DNA from: Maratus speciosus
Taxonomy: Eukaryota > Arthropoda > Arachnida > Araneae > Salticidae
Length of the DNA: 64,000 bases
Assembly: GCA_963932465.1 (NCBI GenBank)
Contig: OZ010786.1
Span: forward strand, 271,344,411 to 271,408,410
Reading direction: 5' to 3'
Made by a program: the position numbers and the translations under genes. Below are positions 33,287 through 46,000 of this stretch, one piece after another. Positions within the stretch are counted from its first letter, which is position 1; every line of letters starts with the position of its first letter. A model generated the notes under the pieces. The model was given only the letters and a program-made list of their open reading frames with translations, was not told the origin of the DNA and ran no database searches.

Positions 33287-33599
33287 TAATAATTACTGAT
33301 CAAGAGAGCAAATAATTAATTGAAAAATATGACAGGCTTAAAAATGAATATTTCATGCCACATCGCGCTCTACTAAATTAACTTGTGACTAAATTTCATG
33401 TTGTATATAGTTGTAGTTCGAAAGCTAAAACTATGTTATTACATTAATAAAATTTACCCGAATAAAATACAGGTATACCAGATATTAAACTGAATTTTTT
33501 TTATGATCGCATTAATGGAGATATTGAACAGCACTTTTAATGATAAAAATTGAATATGTCCCAAAATTCCTAAAAATTCGTTGTTTTCCGATAATGAAG

Positions 33600-34990
33600 A
33601 TTCAGGATATAAAATCTTTCACATGCATGGAATACCGTTAGTGTGTAATATTTTATCTTTTATTCTGAGTGGAATGATGAAGAATACCTTGCAAAAATAT
33701 GAAATCAATAAACTTAAATAACCACGTATATTAAATACATATTTATATGTCGTTGATTTATGTGCCAGTGTTGAAAATATAGATGAGGCATAAAATTTAA
33801 CTCATGATGTATTTTCGATTTTGGATGACGGTGGGTTTAACTTGCAAAAATTAAGTTCGAATTCTATTGATTTGGAAACAGTATCAGAAAAGAATAGATT
33901 AAATATTGACAGCAAAAATGAATTGAAAGTTTTAAATTTGAATCCTCATCTGAGGATGATGTTTTATCGCTAGATTTTAAGTCGTTGACAATTTAAATTC
34001 AATTTAAAAAATACAAAAATGATCTTTTGATAGTGGATGCAGGGTCATTCCATGGTGTTACATTTAGAACAATTTGCTGCTTTAAATCAGAAATATAAGA
34101 CCCACAAATATTCATATGTAAGTTGAGATAATTTGATAATTAAAACTATCCAAAGCACAATTTGGATGAAAATTACCTAAAAAATGAGAATGAAAATTAT
34201 ATTTTTTTACTTACGTTTTTTAACTTACGTTCCTTTTCAATAATGTTAGTTAACATAATAAATTAAACTGCAAGAGTTCAAGAAATAAAGCAAAAATTAG
34301 GTAATTTTCAGCTAAATAGAGATTTTTAATGAGATTAATTAACAAATTAGGCCAACTTTACATTTTCAATATTTTTTTGGTGCTATATTGCTAAAATGTC
34401 TGAAGTAAATTGTTCTAAATGTAACGTAAGTTACAATGGAATGAACGTGGGCGCAATTTTAATCTGATAGGAGAGTTATGGCTTCCTTAAAATTGTGAAT
34501 CAAACATTTTTTTTTTCTATGGAATTTCCGAAAAGAGCATTAATTGGGATCAGGAGTTGCCTAATCATTTGAAGAAATTTTTTTAGCACGGTGTCTAGAA
34601 ATAGAGAGGCTAGAAGAAATAAAAATTAGAAATAATTGTTTATTGGGGTATATTAGCGGTATAATTGAGAGTATTAAATTACCCAACATTTAATGCATCG
34701 TCAATTGCTTACGGATCTGTCAAGAATTTTCGTTATGAGGACAACTGTGGTAACATAAGAGAGCGATTTATGCCAAAATTAAAGTATAGTCTCCAAAGAA
34801 ACTCAACTTGCCCCGTTTGAAAATAATACCTGTTCTGATCGGTGCTCGATATGGAAAATATATTTGTAGTAAATTTGACGATCTAATAAGTAAAAAAGCG
34901 GATTGGATACTTTCAGAAATAGCTTTGTATTGGATCAAAGTATTTTCAAACCGGATGTTTTACTCACTAGATAAATACAGGGTGTTTTTT
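33600..34990 (+). pseudogene. BEL/Pao retrotransposon pol remnant (RT-RNase H region)
   Basis: From about 33628 the plus strand gives GIPLVCNILSFILSG, then LNTYLYVVDLCASVENIDEA, where YVVDL stands for the RT YVDD motif, then FSILDDGGFNLQKLSSN and KVLNL. After an inserted MITE (34039-34450) it resumes: INWDQELPNHLKKFF, then TFNASSIAYGSV (normally F-x-DAS-x-AYGA, so the RNase H Asp is changed to Asn), then MPRLKIIPVLIGARYGKYI and SEIALYWIKVFSNR. This order matches BEL/Pao pol. Stops and frameshifts are frequent. The 3' part is cut off by the IS630-like element starting near 34979. No LTRs were identified. Confidence 0.8.
34039..34450. mobile_element. MITE inside BEL/Pao remnant
   Basis: The two ends share, in inverted orientation, TCATTCCAT and GTTACATTTAGAACAATTT (about 34045-34074 and 34408-34444). 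The interior is AT-rich with no coding. It separates two collinear pieces of the pol remnant. Confidence 0.7.
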
Positions 34991-36475
34991 TGCTCTCTAT
35001 ATAAGAACACAGTATTTTTTTTAACTGCCGCAATTCATCGCTATCTATAGCTCGTTCGAATGCCGGAATGGCAGTATACAAGATAAGGGGACTAATAACG
35101 TCATGGGAAAAAAGATTCGGAGAAAACAAATTAGTTAAAAACATCGCCAAATGGTGGGAAAAGTGGCGCTCTACAATGAAAAAGTGCTTCAAAAATAGGC
35201 AAAAGCAATAACATATGTTACGCTTTATTCGTTTCATTCAATTCCTCGGCGAGGAATTCCACCACATTCAATATGACCGCTGTTCTCTTGTACTACACCT
35301 CGCATTCTTTCCACAGTATTCTCTACTGCCGAACGTAACATGTCACAAGGAATGTTCATTGCTGTCTGTGTTATGTTGTTTTTGAAGGTATTAAGGTGTG
35401 TGATACCATCCAGATAGATCTTCGACTTCAAATAACCCTAGTGCCAAAAGCTACATGGAATTAGATCCGGAGATCTGGGCAAATAGGCAATTTGAAAAGT
35501 AAGAATGATGACCCTTTGGTCAGTGAAATGATGTCGCAACAGCTGCTAACTAATCAACTAATCTTTAAATTGTGCCGTGGTGCAAAATTCAGCATAAAGA
35601 TTGTCTGATCCAGAAATTGTATTTGCTGAAGTTTTAGAACGACAAAGTTAGTCAGAATGCCGTGATACCTCTGTGCGTTAACGGAACACGTTACTGGTGC
35701 AGTCGAAAATTTTCTCAAAAATGAATGGTTCAAGGATAAATTCGGCCAAAAAGCCACATCAAACAGTGTCTTTTGGTGAACTGAGCGGAGTTTCTAGAAC
35801 AGCATGGGGTTGTTCATAGTCACGAATCTGACAAATATGAGTGTTGACAGACAAATATAGATAAAAATGGGGCTCATCTACCCATACAATTCTACAGAGG
35901 AAAGTATCATCGATCTCCATTCTGGCAAGAAATGTCAGAGCAAATGTTAGCCGTTTATTAAAATCATTGGGTCGGAGTAATTGCACGCGGATGATCTTGT
36001 ATAGAGAGTAGTGGAGTATTCGCTGCAAGACTGTCCATACCGTCGAAACATTTGCATCCAGTTCTCGTGTGACCTGTCGATGATCGCTGTTCAAACATTT
36101 GTTATTACCTCTTCTGGCTTCCTGACCTAACTGTTATCGAGTCTATTTTCTCGAACTTCAGAATCATTGCTATTGCTTTCAATGCATGAACTGATAACGA
36201 CCCTTTCCATTGCTTGTGGCGTATTCTAAACTTTAAAGAGCAGTGGATGCATTGTACTGTTTAAAATAGTATCACTTTAAAAGTAACGCATGTTGCGGGA
36301 ATGTGGACGCATATTCAACATCAGCTGAAAATAGTTCTCGGAGTTTTTCGCATGCATTTATCCTCTTGATAACAGAAGTTAAAATAACACCGTAAATACG
36401 CATACGTTGTTTTTGCACAAACAAAATGACACCATAGACGACAAAAAGAGTCCTTTTTCTGAAATTCATACTTTA
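34979..36475 (-). pseudogene. IS630/Tc1-mariner-superfamily transposase pseudogene
   Basis: Minus strand, N- to C-terminal. A helix-turn-helix-like region ends in SDHRQVTRELDANVSTVW (near 36080). Then come YKIIRVQLLRPNDFNKR and the first catalytic motif IVWVDEPHFYLYL (near 35880), VNTHICQIRDYEQPH, and VLETPLSSPKDTVW. The second DGA motif is degraded near 35580. The third acidic motif PRSPDLIPCSFW is near 35480, followed by GYLKSKIYLDGITHLNTFKN, then NIPCDMLRSAVENTV and QENSGHIE near 35260. The family is abundant in arthropods. At least four breaks are present. The left end near ACAGGGTGTTTTTTTGC (34977) is probably the element terminus; the right terminus was not found. Confidence 0.8.
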
Positions 36476-36659
36476 AGGGACTGAAAATTTATATTCACAA
36501 ATATCGATTAAAATTACTAGCCTCCTTAAAATAGCAATTTAATTATCATTAACATAAACTCGCACAATAACAAATTTAAGGACTTTAAGCAAGTGAATGG
36601 TCTACAAATTCTTAAAATATTAATTGTAAACGGTTTAAGTATTATGAAAATTTCTTACT

Positions 36660-37860
36660 TTCTTGACCATAGTGTCCAGAAGGCATTTTGCAAACTCAGA
36701 TGAAAACAGCATTTATTTTATGAGGAAATAAGCATTACTGCTGCAATTTATTGATTTTGTACTTCCAGAAATTACTATTCATAGGCGGCCATGCACCTAG
36801 TTCTTTGCATAGCCCTGTATATGAAATTTTTATATGCTACAAACATATCTAAGTATACGAAATACAGTTAAGCTTGAGAATGAGAAATTCAAATTAACTG
36901 AGAAACAACTGTAGTCAAAACACACTCATTCTCAGTTATGCTTGCGAATTATTTTATTTTGCCCTGTATATGATCAATAGTATTTGTGCGCACCATGTTG
37001 TGCACAAAAATTTAATTTAATTTACAATGTCATAACATAATTGGAATCGAACTTTCATCATCATCACTTATTATCCCTAACAGACAACACTTACAGTACT
37101 GTGGCTGTGTATACAGTACTGTGGCTGAAATATTTTATGTGTCCCTATATATGTAATGCATATCACATTCTACTACAAAGATCTTGTAGTAAACCACAGT
37201 ATACTGTATAAATTTCATCATGTTTGAAATAGTGCAACATCATTGAAATGCGCTGCGAACAGTTTTTCCCCTATAGACCATTATAAAACCGAACTCTTTT
37301 GTGTGGCAATGTAATTGAATGGTATATGTTTTTGCCCCATATTTTACAGAAAGCATGTATTAGTGCCCCTCAAACATTTTTACCAGTTTTATTATATTTG
37401 TAATAGTGTAACATCTTTAAAATATGCCGAAAAAGATTTTTATTCTTAGACCATAATATAATGCATTAGTTTTGAGTTCGCCTCTACGTGTACTGTAAAT
37501 ACATACACATAACGTAATTCATAGTAAACGTTTTCCAGTGCACCTCAATAATTTCAAAAAATTACATGGTGTTTAAAATATTGAAACACTGTAAAAATAC
37601 ACTGTAAAGATTTTCCCCTATAGACCACAAGTAACGGAATATTTTTGAGTGCCACTGTAAACGAACTATGAATGCTACACACTTCGTTTTCAATATCAAA
37701 CATACCATGCTGAACCACAATAACGCATATCAGTTACGAGGCAATCCGAGTATATTTACGCGAGCTAGAGCTCTGACAGACGGACAGACAAGCACAATTC
37801 ATACACACTTTTCAACAATTTTGGAAAGTGTTAAAAACAAGTTAAGTTAAAGAAAAGAGT
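36660..37860. repeat. Diverged tandem-repeat array (copy cluster 3)
   Basis: Blocks with GCCCTGTATATGA (near 36810 and 36961), GAAATAGTGCAACATCATTG, TTTTCCCCTATAGACCA (near 37263 and 37612) and CACTGTAAACGAACTATGAA recur at about 150-200 bp. The end near 37770-37850 (ACAGACGGACAGACAAGCAC, TTTTGGAAAGTGTTAAAA) also matches 22.89-22.95 kb. Same family as clusters 1 and 2. Confidence 0.6.
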
Positions 37861-38655
37861 TTTAAATTATATAACACATGACAAATAGTATGTATTACCA
37901 TTATTGTCAATGACTGCTATAATTAAATTTTCAAAACTAAACATCTAAAATTTCACGCCTACAAAAATTTTTAGAATAGGTTTTAGGTTTGATTTAAAAT
38001 AAAACATTGAAATATTTTAAAAAAATCATATTTTTCTGTGATCAATAGAAATTTATTGCTGTTTCCGACCGTTATTTTAAAATACTTTAACTGGTAAATA
38101 AATTATAATAGTAAATATATCTCTCAAATTGTTGATGTTTTTAAGTCTTGTAAAATATATTTTAAATATCTATAAAATAAAGAAATGCGAAAGATAAAGA
38201 CATCATGATCATATCTGAAAAATTTAAAGATAATGTTCAAGCAAATAGTGTTTAACTTCTTCCTGAAAGACTCATTTGAAAACACATGATGTAGCATAAA
38301 ATTTAAATTTTGTCAAAAAAGCATTATTAAGAAAAATGACGAATCTTCAAGGAACTTATTACTTAAATTTATTTCCGAATATAGAATAAAAATCAATCAA
38401 ATATCATTTAAACTAAGGTTTTTCTAAAATATTTGAATGACAATATAAATGAGATAGGATATCGTATAATTAAGAGTTGGTAGAAAAAAAGGTACTAGTG
38501 CAAAATGTTAAGCTAAGTAATTCTGTTAAAAAAAAAATCTTTACCGTTTTATGGATATTTTTAAAATCTGTACAGAAGTAAACAATAAATAAAAGCGTTT
38601 AATGAAAAAAAAATGAATAAAACAAAAAATTGTATAAAAAGAAAAAGATTAAAAT
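37861..38655. other. Unassigned AT-rich stretch
   Basis: No coding remnants or termini recognised. It ends in TA microsatellites at 38660-38702. Confidence 0.45.
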
Positions 38656-38706
38656 TCGTATATATATATATATATTACAAAATTGTATATATATATATAT
38701 ACAAAA

Positions 38707-39262
38707 TTTAAGGGGAGGTATGGGACATCACAAGGATTCAGATTTGCATAGCAACCCAGGGTCGGAAACGCTTTCCTGGCGCGGTAGTGACGACACAAAA
38801 CACAAGAAAGACAGGATACGAATAAGAGGAGAAAACATGTTTATTATCCTTATTACATAAAAAAAAACTAAGAAGAAAGAACATTAAAGGGACAACGATC
38901 GTCATCAAAGTAGGTGTTCGAAATTACGACCCCGGGTCGTTATGCATGGAAGCGCATATCCGGCGTATGGAAGATCTAATGTTTTCGAAAATACTGGGAG
39001 TGCCCACGACTTCCCCAGCAGCTGCCACGATGCGTGTAAAAAGTTCCTCAACACTTTCCATCATTGTCCAGGCATTTTTGCAGTACTAAGAATAATAAAC
39101 ATGTTTTCTCTCCCTTGTTCGTGTCCTTTCTTTCTTGTGTATTGCGTCGTCACTACCGCCACAGGAAAGCTTTTCTGACCCTGGGTTGCTATGCAAATCT
39201 GAATCCTTGTGATGTCCCCTACCTCCCCTTAAAGTTTGTCCCATTACTTCTGGGACACCCTG
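38707..39262. mobile_element. Foldback derivative of an IS630-like transposon
   Basis: Left arm 38707-38860 and right arm about 39088-39232 are inverted repeats with good identity (TTAAGGGGAGGTA, GACATCACAAGGATTC, TTTGCATAGCAACCCAGGGT, ACATGTTTATTATCCTTATT). The right end continues to GGGACACCCTGTA, i.e. a CAGGGTGTCCCAGAAGTAAT terminus; the left end lacks its outer ~30 bp. The centre holds AGGTGTTCGAAATTACGACC, shared with 14362-14381. Confidence 0.75.
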
Positions 39263-39279
39263 TATATATACACTCTGAA

Positions 39280-39410
39280 TTGCAATGTCTGAAATTCAGA
39301 CATGTAAGTGCCTGAAACGAAGTGTTCAATTTTCACCATTTTAAAATGTCTTAATTTTTTCAGAGACCTGTTTCAGTCTGAATTTCAGACACTCAAGCGT
39401 CTAAATCTCA
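39280..39410. repeat. Cluster of TCTGAAATTCAGAC palindromes
   Basis: TCTGAAATTCAGACA near 39289 and GTCTGAATTTCAGACAC near 39375 are inverted palindromic words. AATGTCTTAATTTT between them also occurs near 42148. Confidence 0.5.
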
Positions 39411-39489
39411 GCCATTTTTTGTAAGCTAATACGCAGCCATGTTTGACCACGTTGAATCCTGGAAATATGTTTGACCATGGGTGTATCCT

Positions 39490-40480
39490 TTCCACCTTCT
39501 CCATTTTAGGGGCTCTCAAAGTTAGTATGCAACTTTCGTAAACCTGATAACTTATTTTTTTCGACATCGTACTGATTATAATCAATATTTTGAACTTCTA
39601 GAGTAGAACAACATTTTAAAAAAATCTAAATGAAATAAAACCTCTCAATACGGGGCACTTGGGAATTTGTTCTCAATTCGGATGTGTATGTTTTTTTTAA
39701 GTAAAAGTAATAAAAAATGTGCTTTTTAAATAGTGGTGCTCTCTATTTAGGACTGTCTAATGGAGGTTTCACTGCAGAACCTTCATATGGACAACTTTAT
39801 TTAGCAAACACTCGCCTTTTTCCACATAATATATTTTTACCTCAAAGAAGCGAACACCTTCGAATATCAAACAAATTCAGCGTTCCAGAAGCGCTCGTTA
39901 TTGAGAGGTTTCGTCGCATTTAGATTTTTTTATTTATTTAGTTTTGAACCTCATTCTACTTTAGGAGTTCAAAATATTGATTCTAATCAGAACAATGTCG
40001 AAACAGATTTAAAATAGAACTTTACAAAAATTTCATATGTAATTTGGGGCCGCTAAAATGGAAAGGAGAGGGGGAGGGATAATCCCCAGTCTGCCCATGC
40101 TACAATGAAATCCCTTTTCGGCAAAGAATCCAAACCGGCATTATGGTCGCTAAATAGAGGTATCCGGTATTCGGGAGTGTCCATTATAGAGATTAATGGA
40201 CATTCCCTAAATCCGGATAACTTCATTTAGCAGAAACCCTTTTTCAAACAAAACGCATACACATTTGTTTATTTTTACCTTACCTTACCAGCGACACCTC
40301 TGATTATCGAACAAATCCGCAATCCCGAAGTGTCCGCTATTTAAAGATTTTTCATTATTTTGTTAAATACATTTTGTGTTTTTAATCCTGTCCTACTCTA
40401 AAAATTCAAAACTTTCATTATAATCACTGCAATGTCGAAAAAGATTTACGAAAATTGCATACCAAAATCCCCCCTCCCAC
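39490..40480. mobile_element. Tigger/pogo-like MITE cluster
   Basis: Inverted segments (about 39495-39665 and 39885-40060) share CCATTTTAG, TTCGACAT, ATAATCAATATTTTGAACTTC and AAATCTAAATG. A further related copy follows at 40290-40450. Words such as AACCTCTCAATACGGGGCAC and the local palindrome AGTGTCCATTATAGAG...TGGACATTCCC near 40180 resemble pogo/Tigger-type ends. No transposase was recognised. Confidence 0.5.
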
Positions 40481-40489
40481 ACACCCCCA

Positions 40490-41985
40490 AAAAAGAAACT
40501 TCGTATAAATTTATAATATTAGATTTTTTTAAGAATTTATATTGCCAAACGGGCAAGTTCTTATGTAGATCATAGGATAATCACAAAAGCTATTTAACTA
40601 TGAATAAAAATATATAAATAAATATTCTATATTAATAAACATCAAGAAAAGATTACTAATAGTTTCGAAACTTCCTTTGTCTCAAATACATATTTTAAAC
40701 ATCTAATTGTTATTTTTGTATTTTTCGTATAAGTGCACATAAATAAAGTTATAAAAACAAAATTTTAAGTGCTAAATCTAGTTATAGATTTTTGCTTTTT
40801 TTCATTTTAAATATCAAATTAATTTTTTACTAAAAAATAATCCAAAAATCAATATTAGAGTTAATTTCAAATCAAATATATTCTTACTAGATGTTTTACA
40901 ATTACTCGTAGATAAACAGCACATAATACATGAGTCTGATGACAACGACATATATTTTCCTGTACTTTATCTATCTTATTTTTAATCTGCGGTTTGGGCT
41001 GCGAAGAAAATAGCTGATTAAAACTTAACGAATGCGTTTACTTCATGAAAACGAATAATGATATTTTTAAAAGCATTAGAAGACTTTTTTAAGCATTTTT
41101 TTTTTACAAAACTTGTGGCCGATACTGGCAGATAAGAATTGTCATTAAAAAGAAAGAGAATGAATTTAACTTAAAATGTCTTTTCTTTCAGAGATATTGT
41201 TACTTTAAATTTGGGGAAAAAGATGAGAATTTACAATATACAATTTATAATACAGGATTACGTCATAAGTCAAAAAATACATATTTCTAGAATTAGTGGT
41301 TTTTTCTCAAAGAGATTCAAAACTAATTGCATTTCAAGAATGATTTTGTTTTGTACTATAAAGAAAATCATAAAAAAACTCTAGTTCTAGTACTATAACG
41401 AAAATCACGACACTTATTTGAATCGCTAGAGGTTAGAAAAATTCCTTGATTTGAAAATTTAAGAACTATCAAAGTGGGGAAGGAAGACTTGCATCATTTT
41501 AGAACGAAGTCCCTTAATATATCCGGCAAGCTATATTAAAAGAAAGAAAAGTTTCATCCTAAATATAACCCGCCAGACAATTTTTTTGCCAGTTTTGACA
41601 AGACAATGATGAATAACACAATATTATTGAAATAAATTAATACAAATTATCACTATGTCCGTTGCACACACTTTGTAGAGGTACCGCATGTAATCTTCAA
41701 GTGTTGTCTACTTATGTGTCTATTCCGCCAGTATATCGACGACAGCTTATAAGAGGCATCTAGTGTCACGCAAAAAGGCCAGATGTATGTATTCAATAAA
41801 TAAATAAACTAAGTGAATACAGATTGAAATTACAGAACTTCACAATCCGCAAAAAAGGATTAAAACATACGCGTACATAAAAACAAACTTTCACTTTGAA
41901 TTATGACGTATACCAAGTTCAAACGGAAGACATCTAAAATGCATGCGCAACTCAAAGTGCCACCTGGTAGTTATTGCATTGGAGG
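40490..41985. other. Unassigned AT-rich stretch
   Basis: No coding remnant or clear termini recognised. Confidence 0.4.
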
Positions 41986-41999
41986 AACGGGAGAAACAA

Positions 42000-42165
42000 A
42001 ATGCCTTAAATTAAGACACGTTTGGAACAACGAAGTGTCTTAAAATAAGACGTTTGGGAATATTTTAGACACTGTTCTCAGTTCGTTTACACCATAATCA
42101 TAGTAAGACACTTATGTGTCTTAAATTAAGACATCTATAATGTCTTAATTTTAAGGCACTTTAGT
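42000..42165. repeat. Cluster of GTCTTAAATTAAGAC palindromes
   Basis: CTTAAATTAAGACAC (near 42005), GTGTCTTAAAATAAGAC (near 42035), GTGTCTTAAATTAAGACA (near 42116) and TGTCTTAATTTTAAGGCAC (near 42149) lie within about 170 bp. Such dyads may be transposase-binding subterminal repeats of an eroded element. Confidence 0.6.
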
Positions 42166-42199
42166 GTATGAAATACTTTTTCAGTCACACACATGTCCA

Positions 42200-43005
42200 A
42201 ATTTAAGACGCTTCTATTTGCAGTATATGTTGTTCATACTAATAGAATTAAAGAAAATTGTGTAGTTTTTTTTCAAATTTATATATATAAAAAAAAGAAA
42301 TACAAAAATAAAAGATAAAAGATAAAAGATCAGAAAAAATAAACAGAATGAGCTGTAGATAAAACAAAAAAAATAATTTTAAGAAATGATAAATTAATTG
42401 CGTTCTAAACAGTATTTGGTAAAATCTAGAAGTTTATATTAAAAAAAAGGTTGAGAAATCTTTATTATTAATTAAATGAATCATTTGCTATTTAATTAGT
42501 TTAAATTTAACTGCGTTAATTATTAATTACTTAATTATTTCAAATGTTTGTGCGAAATATTTTGTCAGAGCATATAAAAGAATTCAAACACAGTATTTTC
42601 TCAATAGTGCAGTTTATCAAACTTACAGAAAAACAAAAAGAAATTCAAAGATAAAAGGTCAGAAACCAAAACAGAAAGAACTGTAGATTAAACAAAAAAA
42701 AAAATAATTTTAAGAAATCAAAATTAAATGCGCTCTAAACGGCATTTGGTAAAAACTAGAAGTTTATGTTAAACAAAAAGTTAAGATATCATTATAATTT
42801 AATAAATGGTACCCTTGCTTGTTGATTACTTCAAATTCAACTTCGTTGATTAATTACTTCAAATGTTTATGCGACATATTTTATCTGAGCACATAAGGGA
42901 ATTCAAAAACAATATTCTGTTTTAAGATATATTTAAAAAGATTCTGCTCGATATGGCGTTTCTTATGAATGACGAATATGAATTCTCAATATGACGTTTC
43001 CTAGT
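42200..43005. repeat. Local direct repeat of about 350 bp spacing
   Basis: AAAAGATCAGAAAAAATAAACAG...TGTAGATAAAAC (near 42326) recurs as AAAGGTCAGAAACCAAAACAG...TGTAGATTAAAC (near 42654). Downstream GCGTTCTAAACAGTATTTGG and GCGCTCTAAACGGCATTTGG are also shared. The interval 42.30-42.60 kb is thus duplicated at 42.63-42.92 kb. No coding seen. Confidence 0.65.
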
Positions 43006-43009
43006 TGAA

Positions 43010-46000
43010 TGTGCCAATCCCAAAACTTTCATCTATCTCATACATCTTAATATTTTAAAAAATAGTTACAGATGTTAATACTTCAATATTATTTGTTCAG
43101 TACTATACCAACTTAGATTTCCACCTTAAATTTCTGTTTCGGTTCCGGTTCATTAATCGGAGTAAAAATGAGTTAATCTCGATCATGATATTTATTAAAA
43201 TCACGAATAGTCGCCTGTCATTATTCTGTAGTACATCAGCTGTTTCCGAATAGCCGGCTTAGCAGGACGCGAGTTTCCGTCGCTACACGGGATGATGATG
43301 GAAACAGAACTACGAAAAACCGAGAAAAGAATCCAAAAAACACTATCACAGCGTCCCTTTCCAGCAGAATATTTCCAAATTCAAGGAGGACCTGCTGGCC
43401 ATAGCCAAAAACATGCACAAAAATGTAGTTAAATTCTATGCATAACTTCATGCACTTTTCGATGGTAAACTAAAGAAAACTCCTCAAAAATCGGTATTGC
43501 AGCGACCCCTTCCGCCAGAATATTTTCAAATTCAAGGAAAAACTGCTGGCCACAGCCATACACAAAAAAAAAACTGCTTCAACTCTATGCATAACTTCAT
43601 ACACCTATTACAATAATGGTACAATAATGAAAATGGCACATACATCGCTATTACAGCGCTCCCTTCCGGAAGAATATTGCTAAATTGAAGGAGGACCTGC
43701 TTGCTACAAGCAAATACATACACAAAAATTTTGGTTCAATTCTATGCATAACTTCATACACTTTTCGATGGTAGCATAGTGACAGACGGACAGACAAGCA
43801 TTTTATGTAAACATATTTTTTGGGATCTCTGACCCCTGAAACGTGTAAAACCGTCGAAAACCGGAAGTAAAAAATAATTTCGATTACAATACTCTCTTCT
43901 ATTGAAGATTGAAGAAAATAAATATGTACACGTCTTAAACAAGTTCTCCCGTGATTTATTGTAATACTCATTTTTCACAAAATATCTACTGACGTTAGCT
44001 TTCAGTAAACTTTTACTATTTGAATACTTACTTTAAATTATCTTAAAGTATAAATTTATTTTTTACCGAAACCAAAAAATGATTGGACATGAAAGTGTTA
44101 AGTACAAATGCGCTTTTATTCACTATCTTGAAAAAGGATCTCGATATGAAAATAAATTATTCGTAAAATTCAAAATATGCTTCTTTCAGCACAATAAATG
44201 TATACTTTTCAATTTAGGTAGAAAATATAAAGATATATTGATTGATTCAAAAATAAAAAAACGAGCAAAAGTTTGAATATCCTGCTAAAAATTGTTTTTT
44301 AATCGTAACTTTGTACTCATTTTTCATAATGGTCTCGTCTGCTTGCTAGGAGGAAATGACACTTTTGCTCAAGGATAAATTTATTTCGTTAATGCATTTG
44401 CTCTAAATTTTAATTTTCGATTAACTACATGTTTTTTTACATTGTATTTCAATAAAAATAGTAATGAGAATTAAATGATGAGTAAAGTTATATAAACTTG
44501 GTTTTCTTTTAATTGCATATGATTCTGAAGAATTATTTTATTAAGTACTGTAACAGAACGTTTCATTTTACGCATGGAAACTCGTCGTTTTCAGTGTTAG
44601 TTAAAAGTAGATAGAAAGCAGATAGAAGATATTAGATAAAAGTTAGTTAATAGATTTGTCATTTTAACTGCATATTATTTAATTCTAGTCAGGATATTAA
44701 AATTTCATTTAAACATTTGATGAAACATTACATCGAAAACGGTCCCTTTTTTGGTTTAGTCAAAGATTTGTGACATTAGAATGAAACATTAATTAATAGA
44801 TATGTAATACAAGTTTTTATTATTAGATATATTTAATAAATAGCAATATAAATTTCATCTATAAATCTCTGAAATCTTAAGTACTTCATTTCTAATCATG
44901 AAAATAATACACGCTGCGCATGACAAAGAAGTCACAAAATATCTTTGAATATTTTTGCTTAAATCTTGTAATTTTTACTTTGTTCTATCTCTAATAGAAG
45001 AAAGTATTGTAATCGAAATTTTTTTATGACTTTCGGTTTTCGACGCGTTTACACGTCATAGGGCTCAGAGATCCCCCAAAACATGTTTGTAGAAAATGTC
45101 TGTCTGTCTGTTCGTCTGTCGTCATTGTATCATCAAAAAGTGTATGAAGTTATGCATAGAATTGAACCAAATTTTTTGTTTATATATTTGGCTATGACAA
45201 GCAGGTCCTTCTTCAATATGGAAATATTCTGCTGGAAGGGGGCCATGTAATAGCTTTTTTGTGTCCTTTTCATTACTGTACCATCGCAAAGTGTATGAAG
45301 TTATGCACAGAATTGGACCAAAATTTTTGTGTATGTTTTTGGACGAGGTCAGCAGATTCTCCTTCAATATGGAAGTATTCCTCCGGAAGGGGGCGCTGTA
45401 ATAGCGATGTCTTTACCATTTGCATTATTCTACCATCTAAAAGTGTACGTAGCTATGCATAGAATTGAACCAAATTTTTTGTGTAATACTCTGCCTATGG
45501 AAAGCAGTTTCTCGTTGAATTTGAAAATATTCCGCCAGAAGGCATCGCTGTAATAGCGATTTTTGAGCCATTTTCTTTATTGTACCATCGAAAAGAGTAT
45601 GAAGTTACGCATGGAATTGAACTAATTTTTTTGTGTATATTTGAGGCTATGGCCAGCAGGTCCTTTTTGAATTTGGAAATATTCCGCTGGGAAAGGTGCG
45701 CTGTGATAGCGCTTTTTGTATAATTTTCTGGCACTCTAACTCTATTGCCCATCGGCGGCTCGTGCAGCGACGGTGACTCGTGTCTCTAAGCCGGCTATTT
45801 GCAAATACCTGATGTACAACAGAATAACTATTGATTTGAAGAAATATCATGACCGAGATTAACTCGTTTTTACTCTGATTAATTGACTGAAGAAGAAATT
45901 AAAGCTGAAAATCACTATTTGTACAGTATTGGACGAACAATATTGAAGTATTAGCATCTGCAACTACTTTAAGATATATTACGATGTATGAGATAAAAGA

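Noticed and set aside
43651..43971. 106-codon minus-strand open frame
   Set aside because: It is part of the tandem repeats; the related units are not open in the same frame.
45121..45730. CRISPR array
   Set aside because: Units of ~150 bp are diverged, have no short identical repeat with unique spacers, and the genome is eukaryotic. They are tandem repeats in a foldback arm.
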